From assembly GCA_050178795.1 (NCBI GenBank), contig JBFXFT010000003.1:1-64000 (forward strand): a stretch of 64,000 nt of DNA. The letters are read 5' to 3'. Shown in pieces: positions 24,691 through 34,300 of this stretch. Both the position numbers and the translations under genes were made by a program. How positions within the stretch are numbered: the stretch's first letter is position 1; each line of letters begins with the position of its first letter. Source of the stretch: STF1-184 sp050178795. Its GTDB lineage: Bacteria; Bacillota; Clostridia; Christensenellales; UBA1242. The notes beneath the pieces were generated by a model. That model did no database searches. It worked only from the letters and a program-made list of their open reading frames with translations, and was not told the DNA's origin.

Positions 24691-25923
24691 TTACGCTATT
24701 ATTACATCAGTTGCTGTTCTGCTTCCGATAGAACCAGTCAACTCGCCTGTAACAACAACATTATAAGTATCAGAAGCTGTTACTGGTGTATCTAATGTTA
24801 TTTCAGTAATATCTGTTGAAGAATAAGTTACTGTACCTGTTGATAGGTATAGTCTGTAGTCTAGAGATACTGTAGCATCAGTTTCATCTGTGAATACATA
24901 AGCTATATAAGTAGCACCTAAGTCGCCTGCTCCACTTACTGTTACGATTGTATCAGCAACAGGAGTGCTTAAAGCGGTTGCAGTTTTACTACCAAGTTGA
25001 GTAGAAGTTGCACCTGAGTCAAATGCTAAAGATATAGAAACGTCACCTGCTGATGTTCCGTTGTTACAATCTACGTCTTGTCCTTCCATCCAAACATATA
25101 CTTTAACCTTAGTGATTTGTCCATTGGTTGCCCCTGGAACTGTTCCAATAACTGGAGAATCACCGATGTTAATATCTTTTGCTGTGTCAACTAGAGTAGT
25201 GTAAGTTGCGTTATAACTTAATAGTCCGTAAGCGTCAATGTCAGTAACTTCTGTGCTTCCATTGTCTCCAGATATTCCGTTATATTCATATTTTGCTGAG
25301 TCTGTTGCCCCACTTGCTAAAGCAGATGCTGAACGAGCTGTAGAATTTGGTTCCCAAATATAAGTACCAACTCCTTCTGCTAGTCCTGTAACTACTGCTG
25401 GGACGTTGTCGCTACCTTCAATAACGAAGGCAACCCTTGTAGAAAGTGAAGTGTCTTGGTCGTTTGCACCATCTACAACTGATGAAGATTTAGTTAAGCT
25501 TAATGTTAGGTCTTCTGCACCTTGGTTTAAGAAATATAAATCAAATACTAGATAATTTGTTAAATCTTGTGCCAAAGTAAAGCTACCATCACCAGAAGTT
25601 GCACCATAGAAAGTGTACTCTCCTGAAGCTAGGCTATCAACTGTAGAAACTGGTTCCATTGAAGCAATGGAAAGTCTACTGTTCTCTTGTGGTTGACCTG
25701 CAGTTAAATCAAAGTCTGTTGTTGTAATACTTGATCTCCAAGTTAATGCATCAGTAGAAATTTGAATACCTGAAGCAGCGGATGCTGTAAAGTCAAAACC
25801 ACTTGCTGCTGCTTGAGAGCCTCTTGTAAACCATGCATAAGTTGCTGTCGTTGTAGCTGCTGCAGTAACCACTAACATTGCTAAGCTTGTAACTATTGCT
25901 GTTAGTCTTTTTTGATTTTTCAT
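24691..25923 (-). CDS. TasA-like SipW-dependent exported protein, paralogue B
   Basis: A 410-residue secreted protein with a SipW-type signal (hydrophobic core about residues 10-28, then ATYAWFTRG). The mature part is Thr/Ser/Asp/Ala-rich and beta-strand rich, with the cluster landmarks VFDLYFLNQG (~128), YIWEPNST (~190) and KVYVWMEGQDVDCNN (~275). There is almost no Lys or Arg, typical of an extracellular fibre protein. It closely resembles the adjacent 414-residue protein over its whole length and has the same ribosome-site context (AAAAAGGAGAAAAAA). By analogy with TasA/camelysin proteins it may polymerise into surface filaments; this is inferred. Confidence 0.85.
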   Translation of the reverse strand: MKNQKRLTAIVTSLAMLVVTAAATTTATYAWFTRGSQAAASGFDFTASAASGIQISTDALTWRSSITTTDFDLTAGQPQENSRLSIASMEPVSTVDSLASGEYTFYGATSGDGSFTLAQDLTNYLVFDLYFLNQGAEDLTLSLTKSSSVVDGANDQDTSLSTRVAFVIEGSDNVPAVVTGLAEGVGTYIWEPNSTARSASALASGATDSAKYEYNGISGDNGSTEVTDIDAYGLLSYNATYTTLVDTAKDINIGDSPVIGTVPGATNGQITKVKVYVWMEGQDVDCNNGTSAGDVSISLAFDSGATSTQLGSKTATALSTPVADTIVTVSGAGDLGATYIAYVFTDETDATVSLDYRLYLSTGTVTYSSTDITEITLDTPVTASDTYNVVVTGELTGSIGSRTATDVIIA

Positions 25924-26038
25924 TTTTTTCTCCTTTTTGTTTTAATGTGAAATTTAGTATATATATTATTTTTTTCAAAACAATTATATAACATTGTTTG
26001 GTCCTATTTTACATAAGACTTGTTGAGGTTATAGTTCA

Positions 26039-27283
26039 TTAAGCAACTATAACGTCAGTAGCTGTTCTACTACTAATTGAACCAGTCAATTTGCCAACTA
26101 CTACAACATTGTATGTTCCAGGAGTTGCTGCAATGTCGTTATCTAATGTAATTTCAGTTACATCAGTTACTGCATAAGTTGCAGAACCAGTTGCTAAGTA
26201 TAGTCTGTAATCAACAGAAATATTAGTATCAGTTACTGTTTGGAATACATAAGCTGAGTAAGTAACACTTAGGTCACCTGCTCCTGTTACTGCTAGAGTA
26301 GTAGTTCCTGCAAGTGAAGTAAGAGTATCTGCGGTTTTGTCACCTAGTTGAGTAGCGTCTGCACCTGAGTCAAATGCTAGCTCTATTGCTACGTCACCTG
26401 TTGAAGCGGCGTTGTTAGAGTCAACATCTTGTCCTTCCATCCAAACAAATACTTTAACTTTAGTGATTTGTCCACTGCCTGCACCTGGTAATACGGTAAC
26501 TACGCCGCTATCACCAATTTCAAGGTCATGAGTTGTGTCAACAATTGTTGTGTAACTTGCGTTTGCAGTTAAGTGACCATAATAGTCAATATCTGTAACT
26601 GGTACGCCACCATTGTTGTCATACAAACCATGATACTCATATTTTGCTGAAGCGGTTACGCCTGCAGCTAATGCTGATGCTGAGTGAGTTGTAGAATTTG
26701 GTTCCCAAATGTAAGTGCTGCTTCCACCTGCTAAGCCAGTTGCTGTTGTTGGGTCGTTGTTACTTCCCTCTACAACAAAGCCAACTCTTGTAGAAAGTGA
26801 TGCATCTTGATCATTTACGCCATCTGTTACTGCTGAAGCGTTTGTTAAACTTAAAGTTAATGCGTCAGCACCTTGGTTTAAGAAATACAAGTCAAATACC
26901 AAGTAATTAGTATGATCTGCACTGATAGTAAAGTTACCGTCGCCAGAGGTTGCTGTATAGAAGTCAAACTCTCCGTCTGTTAAATCGGCTGTACCATCAA
27001 TTGTAGAAACTGGTTCCATTGAAGCAATAGAAAGCCTACTATTTTCTTGTGGTTGACCTGCTGTTAAATCAAAGTCTGTAGTTGTAATACTTGATTTCCA
27101 AGTTAATGCGTCTGTAGAAACTTGGATACCTGAAGCAGCAGATGCTGTAAAATCAAAACCACTAGCAGTTGCTTGTGTTCCTCTTGTGAACCATGCAAAT
27201 GTTGCTGTTGTCGTAGCCATTGCAGTAATTGCTAACATTGCTACGCTTGTAACTATTGCAGTTAGTTTTTTTTGATTTTTCAT
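26039..27283 (-). CDS. TasA-like SipW-dependent exported protein, paralogue A
   Basis: A 414-residue secreted protein and the tandem partner of the 410-residue gene. The signal has ATFAWFTRG in place of ATYAWFTRG. The first ~100 residues are nearly identical to the partner (for example TASAASGIQ, TTTDFDLTAGQPQ, SRLSIASMEPVST); the middle and C-terminal parts diverge mainly at surface-type residues while VFDLYFLNQG, YIWEPNST and FVWMEGQDVDSNN are kept. The one Cys of the partner motif is Ser here. It was probably duplicated recently to give a major and a minor subunit, or two copies for dosage. The gene begins 62 bases after the 308-residue membrane protein. Confidence 0.85.
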   Translation of the reverse strand: MKNQKKLTAIVTSVAMLAITAMATTTATFAWFTRGTQATASGFDFTASAASGIQVSTDALTWKSSITTTDFDLTAGQPQENSRLSIASMEPVSTIDGTADLTDGEFDFYTATSGDGNFTISADHTNYLVFDLYFLNQGADALTLSLTNASAVTDGVNDQDASLSTRVGFVVEGSNNDPTTATGLAGGSSTYIWEPNSTTHSASALAAGVTASAKYEYHGLYDNNGGVPVTDIDYYGHLTANASYTTIVDTTHDLEIGDSGVVTVLPGAGSGQITKVKVFVWMEGQDVDSNNAASTGDVAIELAFDSGADATQLGDKTADTLTSLAGTTTLAVTGAGDLSVTYSAYVFQTVTDTNISVDYRLYLATGSATYAVTDVTEITLDNDIAATPGTYNVVVVGKLTGSISSRTATDVIVA

Positions 27284-27345
27284 TTTTTTCTCCTTTTTGT
27301 TTTTTATTGTTTATTTTTGATTAAAGGCAATAATTTGACCAATAA

Positions 27346-28272
27346 TTACACCTCCTCATCTTCTATTACAGATATGTTCCATATCATTTGAAGCTCTGAA
27401 GAAAACTTGTCGTTCACACAATCATAGTCTGCTCCTTCAAGCCAAATGACAACGGTATATCTGTCATAGCTTCCCAGTGATAAGTTAACAACGTCGTGCG
27501 CTATTGTGTCTAAAGAGTAAAACTCTTCAACAGTAACGCCTGTCCCTTCTATTTCCCCATCAATTTGTTCTTCATAGGTGTGGGTATAGACAGTAGGAAC
27601 TCCATCGCTAAAAATTTCAACGCGCATCGCTGTTTCAACACTTTGTGTGCTCAGTTTAATGCGCAGATCACTAGTATAAGTTAAATCCGCATCTCCAGTG
27701 TTAAGTACATAAAACGTATAGCATATGTAATTATCACCATTATGGGAACCGCCGCCTAGGTCATCTAAGCCAGGTGGCAACCAACTATAAGATATGTTAT
27801 CTAAGGAGGTGATTGCGGAAGCCTTCAAACCAACGCTTAATCTTTGAAAATTATCATCGTCGCTCAAAGAGACTGCTTTGGTAATTCTTTGGTCCGCAAT
27901 GACGTTAATTCCATAACCAGAATTGACATAAGTATAACTCAAAGAGTACACAACGCCTATGGTTAGTAAAATTAAAATCATACCAATTGATATTAGTCTG
28001 CCAATAATTATATCACGAGAGACCTTTTTTGTATACCTTTTTGTCGTCAAATTACGAAAAAAACCGATTTCTCGCTTGTCTAATTTGTCCTTTAAATCCT
28101 CTAAATCTACGGGTGTAAACCTCTTTTTTTTGTCCTTAGAAGTTTTAAGATTTAAGTCGTCCAAATTAGAAGCTCCTTCGCCGAGTGATTTACCACTTTC
28201 TGGAGGCGATGGTCCTCTGTTGTTGACCGCTAAACCGCTGCCAATAATTTCCTTATCTGTATTTTTATCCAT
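27346..28272 (-). CDS. type II membrane protein with a TasA-like ectodomain
   Basis: A 308-residue protein. Unlike its neighbours it has about 92 cytoplasmic residues (Lys/Asp/Pro-rich, DLEDLKDKLDKREIGFF) before one membrane helix at about 94-113. The helix ends in LSYTYVNSG instead of TYAWF, so cleavage by SipW is doubtful. The ectodomain has the cluster pattern ICYTFYVLNTGDADL (compare VFDLYFLNQG) and ends with VVIWLEGADYDCVN. I infer that it stays in the membrane and could anchor or nucleate a fibre, as TapA does for TasA. It follows the giant leucine-rich-repeat gene by 50 bases, with ribosome site AGAGG. Confidence 0.8.
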   Translation of the reverse strand: MDKNTDKEIIGSGLAVNNRGPSPPESGKSLGEGASNLDDLNLKTSKDKKKRFTPVDLEDLKDKLDKREIGFFRNLTTKRYTKKVSRDIIIGRLISIGMILILLTIGVVYSLSYTYVNSGYGINVIADQRITKAVSLSDDDNFQRLSVGLKASAITSLDNISYSWLPPGLDDLGGGSHNGDNYICYTFYVLNTGDADLTYTSDLRIKLSTQSVETAMRVEIFSDGVPTVYTHTYEEQIDGEIEGTGVTVEEFYSLDTIAHDVVNLSLGSYDRYTVVIWLEGADYDCVNDKFSSELQMIWNISVIEDEEV

Positions 28273-28322
28273 ATCTTTTTTCCTCTTTTAAGATTGTTAT
28301 AAATTTAGGTTTTTATTACTCA

Positions 28323-31300
28323 TTATGGAACGTGAGTAAAGGTTGTAACTCCGACTATTGAATCATAGTAGAATGAGAAGCCTGGAAGTGCTTGATAAGT
28401 TGCTAGTAATGTACTTGGTACTCTAATTACTATGCTTTCATAGGTTTGAACTACGTCGCCATTTGCATTAACTTCAACGGTAACACCAACTGCAAATGCG
28501 TCTGCGTTATAAACGTCAACGTTGTAACCTGTAACAGTAACGTTTACATTAAACTCAAATAGTGTAATTCTTGAATTTGAGAATGCACGACTATAAATGT
28601 AGTTCTCATAAGTATCTGTATAGAAACACGCAGTGCCAGTAGTTGTGCCAGTACCAAAGAACGCATAAGGTTCAATTGATATGTTAGAGTAAACTTTACC
28701 TTTGTTACCATAAGCATAACTTGTTGCTGGGTGCAATTCAACGAGTGTTACAGCCGTATTGTTATAAATAGAATAGCTGTTAATAATTGAAGCAAAGCCC
28801 GTAATACTTATGCTTGTTAAGACTGGGTTAGATGCAATTGCGTACGAACTCAAAAGTACACCAAAACCAGAAGAATTGTTTTGTAAATGAACTGTAGTTA
28901 AGGCAGAATTTTCTGCTATTGCATATTGAGACAATGTCAAGTTGTAAGGATAAGTTGTTACATAACTGTTGATGTTGGTGTTTTGAACCGTACCAGCAAT
29001 AAATGTAAGTGTTTGCAAGTAATCGTTGTGATAGAACGCTTTTTCAGCAATTTCTATAACTGTCGTCTCAATTGTGTAAGATGTAGAAGTGTTAGATGGT
29101 AAGTATTTATAAAGAACCGTCATGTCGCTCGATTCGTAAATAACTTTATTGCTATTTGCGTCTGTATCAATATAGAATGGCTCAGTTCCTGTTCCAGTGA
29201 AGCTTACATCTTCAATTTCACTGTTACTAAACATATCCATATTTACGTTTTCTACTCCCCTAGGAATAGTTATAACAGTAACCGCTGTTCCGCTAAATAC
29301 ATCTGCACCTAGCGATAGAACCGTATAAGTTTGAGAACGATAAGTAAGTGTTGCTGGTATAGCAACCGTTGTCAATACTCCTAGATACTTACAAATGTGT
29401 GCAGTATAAGTTGTGCCTAAAATATAGAAGCCCCAAGTACTTGAATAATCAATGTTATAAGTTGTACTAATTTGGCTCATAACAAGTGACCAGTATTGGT
29501 CCATCAAATAGTCAGAAAGTAGACTGCCTGGAACATATATTTTTACTGTGCTTGGAATTGTTGTAATTGTCGCATTTACCACTGTTACATAAATTTCATT
29601 GTTGAATGAAATACTAATTAATTCGTCTGCAAGTTCAAAAATATTGTCTGCATTTAAGTTAATTAATTCTGAGTCAAACACTATGGTTAAAACGTTTGTG
29701 CTGTCATAGAACGCCCTATATGAGTTAAGTGTTGGAAGACCGCCAATTATCAAGTGCGCCGTTCCGCCACCATTCATATTTGCAAAGGCGTAATCGCTTG
29801 TAACGCTTAAACACTCTTCAAATACAAATGTGTAAGTAACATTCGTTCCACTTACTATTCCGTTAAACATATTTGAACCAAGTGAACGAATGCTGTTAAA
29901 TGTTAAATTGCCTGAGATATTTGCAAAAGCAAAGGCGTAATTTGCATCAATAAGTGTTAAAGCAGAATTAAATGTCAAGGCGTCATCGTAAGTAATATAA
30001 GAGAATGCATAAGCGCCAAGATAAGATACTGACGAAACATTTAAAGTAACATCTGTAAAGTCAAATGAATGGAAAGCATAAGAGTCAACAGCACCAGTTA
30101 ATGTCAATGTATTTGGAATATTGATGTTTGTAATACTGCTATTTCTAAATGCGTTTGCTCCAACTCCATTAAAGGTTGTAGTGTTTGGAATGTATAAGTT
30201 AGTTACAACTGTGTTGTATAGGAAGTTTGCGCCTACAACAAGGCTTGTTGGATAAATATAAAGTGAACCAATGTGGGTTGAATAAACCGTATCTGCTCCT
30301 GCAAATAGTCCAGCAGGTAGCGATGTTATTCCAGAGTTAATTTCAACTACAACATAAGTCGTTAGATATGATATGTTGCTTGTTTGGTTACCAAGCATAT
30401 TTGAAGTAAGTGGTAATGTTCCAGCAATAATCAAGTGTTGAATTAAACCTGCGTTGTTGAATATTCCGTAAGTACCATCACCATAAGCATAGAATGGGTT
30501 AGAAGTATATGAACTGTTACCAATTGTAACTACGCCCAAACTAATTGGTAAGTGATAGAAAGCGTTTGCACCTATCGTTACTACGTCTGTTAAGTCAAAA
30601 TCAACAAAGTTGTCTGAACTCGTCTTAGTAAATGTAGTTTCCGAAAAGGCATAAGTACCAATACTATCTACGTGTTGTACCCAAGCAAGGTCACAATCTT
30701 GTGCAAATACCGCATTAGAGAAAGCATAACTTGTAATGTTATAAACTATGCCATACTCTACTGAAGAAATTTCATAAGTAAGTCCAGTCATAACATCTAT
30801 TGTGCTGTTTGCAAAGGTGCTTGGTCCAGTCATGGAGATTACACCAGAGGTTGAACCATTGTAAATTATGTTTGTAATGACAGAGTTTGCAAAAGCACTA
30901 TTACCTAAGTCAACCGTTGACGCATTAATATTTATGGTTGAGATGACATTTGTGTTAAACGCACTGGTATTGATGTCTAGACTTGTGTTTGTGAAGTTAA
31001 TTGTTCCAATATGTGCGTAATAGAAGGCATTTTGACCAATTGTAATATTATTTGCGTTTACATTTAAAGTCTCAATTGTAACTGGTACACTGCTAGATTG
31101 ACTAATAAATACGCTTGCTGGAATCGTCGTAACACTGCTTGAAATGTTTATTATTCCGTAATCAACCGACCAAGAATTGTCAACATAACTGTTTCCAAGT
31201 GCGTTATATGAGTTAATTGCAGGTAAGTTGCCAACTATGTTAAGTACATCAATTCTGCCTGCGCCATAAAGTACGCCGTTTACTCCATCACCATAAGAGT

Positions 31301-34300
31301 AAGAATCGCCATATAGTGCTGCGTAACTTGAATTACCTAATGTTAAACTGCCAATTTTAATTGGTATAAAGGCAAACAACTCTTCGCCAAGAGTAATTGC
31401 GTGGCTCAAATCTAGGCTCACATAAGCGTTAGCAGAAGTCTTTGAGAAGGTCGTATACATAAAGGCATTATTTTCAATAACCTCTGCGTAGTTAATAAAT
31501 GTGACATTACAATCTGTTCCAAAAGTTGCATGATAGAATGAGTAGGCACTTATTTCTTGTACTACGCCGCTGCTTGCGTCTGTAAGACCTGTAATTGCAT
31601 AGATTGTTGCGTATTGGAATGTATACTCGGCACCAGCGTTATAAGTTATTTCTCCCACGCCAGAAGTCCTATCGTACACTATGTTTCTTAAAATAGAATA
31701 CTCAAAAGATTTTGTGTTAAAGTCAAGGCTTGAACTGTATATGTTGAAGTAAGTTATATCGGTATATGCAAAACTGTCCTCGCCAATATTTAAACTTGAT
31801 GAATATATATCAAGTGTTGTTATGTGGTTCCTGTAACTTGTGCTATAACCGCTAAAGCCATAATCTGGAAGTATTGTAACGGCTGCTTCAATTGTTAGTA
31901 CGCCAATAGTAAGAGATGAGTTACCGCTTAGACCTAGTGCCCTAGTTTGGTACATCTCGTTTACATTTGCGTCTGGTAAGTTGCCCGCTATTATAACCTC
32001 TTCAACGGTTATTGTGCCAGCGTCTCCAAATATACCTTCACTACCAGATTCGTTGCCATAATAATATTCTGGTAAGTGGCTGTTGTAATATTCATTGTTG
32101 CCTAGAGTTATTGTTCCAAGTGGACTGTATATGTTTTCAAAAATTGAATGTCCGATTGTAGGTACTCTTGTAAAGTCAAATGAAACTTTTGCTCCACCAC
32201 TACTTGCTGTAAATGTTGCATGCTCAAAGGCAAAGTTGCCAATGCTGGATGCATATTCAAATAGGCTTAAATCTGAGTCTTGACTAAATGTTGTATATTG
32301 GAAAGCATACTCAGTAACGTCTTGTAACACACCAGCATAATCAAGTAACAAGTCATCATAATAAACAAAGTTTGTAAAGTCGCCAATAGTTGCAAAATGG
32401 AAGGCATAGTCACCAGTAAATGAAAGTTCGCCATAATTTAGTGCGTCATATTCAATGTTGCCAACCGAAATACAGTTAAAGGCATATTCGCCAATCGTTA
32501 AATCCTCAGATTGTATATACATATCTGTTACTATCAATCTGCCAGATACGCTATATGAATAGAACATGTAATCTGGTATATTAGTACAATATTGAGTTAT
32601 GTATATATTACTTATATATATATTAGCGCCATTTGCACCTAAAACGTAAGTGCCAAGTCTTTGAACAGGAAGTTCGCCGTCAATATATAGGTTTGTGATT
32701 GTGCTTACATCGCCACCTGTAAATATACCGCCAGCACTTGTTCCATATACAAAGTTGCTTTGATTGTTGTTATAGAAAGTTGTGTTTCCTAATCTTACTG
32801 TAAGTACTTCAATGTCTCTTAGTGCCTCATTTGCAATAGTTAAACAACTTGTAAGGTCAAGAGTTGATGTTGTTGCAGATAGAGTATAGAAAGATAATGT
32901 TGCGGCACTTGAAGTTCCAAGTGTGTCAATATAGCATGCAGAACTAATTATTGTGTTAAGGAAAGTATTTGATGCAATTGCAATGTCTTCAAACACAAGG
33001 CTCGTACAGTCATAAATTCTGGCGTTTTCAAAGGTATATTGTCCAATTGTTCCGCTTAAGTACATTGATGTAACAGTATAAAGGCTTGCACCGTCAAATA
33101 CGTAACTGCCTATTGTTCCGTCAAAGGATATCGCTGTAACCCCTGTTGTGTCACTGTTATAGAAAGCATAGTTTGCGACTGTACCAGTAACATCAATGCC
33201 AGTTGCAGGTACTATAGAGTCAGCAAAAGCGTAAGTCTCAATGGCAACTAAAGTCAAATCTCCAAGTGAGCCTACATCACTATATCTAAATGCGTACTCT
33301 TGAATTATTGTCGCTGCACTATCATCAAGTAGTGTCTCGCCAGAGTAAGAATAAACATTTGTCACAGTAGCGTAATAGAAAGCATAACTTCCTATGTTGC
33401 TTATATCATATAAATTTAAGTTCGTAATTGTTATTGCGTTTGCTAGTGCCGAACCATAAAACATAAAGTCATAAAGTAGTCCGTTGGTGTTTTTAATGGT
33501 AACGTTGTCATATTCCCTATCTGAGGTTTCACTACCGAATAGGAATGTTGCTTTACCTGAAGATATTTCTGGAAGCATACCGTCAATAATTAAGTTGGTT
33601 GCTTGGAAATCAGAATATATCATACCACTAGTCGTTCCACCATAACTACAATAAGTGTTTACCTCTGCTTGTGAAACATATAGTGTTTTAATACCAATTG
33701 AGAACTCATCTAGGTACATACCCTTAAAGGCAAGTCTTCCTATAGTCATTACTTCAAAAGCCGAAACTTTGTTGTAAGGATAAAGTTCTGTATAACTCTT
33801 AAATTTTAATTCAAAGGCAGAGTCGCCAATTGTTGTAACTCCGTCCAAATAAAGTTCACAACCATATAAGGAGAAGTTGTTAGTCATACTAGCAGTTATG
33901 CTGGTTATGCCACTTAGGTCTAATACCACGCCATAGAAAGAGGCTGAGTTAAATGCTCCGTCCCCTATTGCATAAGTTCCGTGAAGGTCTAGTGTATTAT
34001 TTATTACTCCATCAGTCGTATTTGCAGTTTCAAAAGTTGAAAGTGAAGTTGTGCCAGTAGTACCTATTGTCGAATTTGCAAAGGCTTGTATTCCAACAGC
34101 CGTCATAGCAGAGAAACTTGTTGGTCTAGCGTTTGATGTTGTAATTCTTGCATTATAGAAAGCATAATTGCCAATGCTTGCAACGTTACCTAGGTCTAAG
34201 TTGTCTATGTATGCGTTATAGAAGATATCTGTTCTTATGTAAGTCATATTGCTTGGCAAGTGTATATTTATTGCCGTTGTTCCGCCAGCGTTAATGGCAC

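Larger units (their letters stand above)
24691..27283 (-). repeat. tandem gene duplication of the TasA-like genes
   Basis: Two adjacent genes of 410 and 414 codons with matching upstream 20-base ribosome-site regions and near-identical first 300 bases. The 115-base spacer between them contains no third copy. The similarity falls off gradually toward the 3' ends, so divergence is by substitution rather than by recombination at a single point. Confidence 0.85.

Noticed and set aside
28544..28741. Short minus-strand frame within the giant gene
   Set aside because: Frame-shifted shadow of the leucine-rich-repeat gene.
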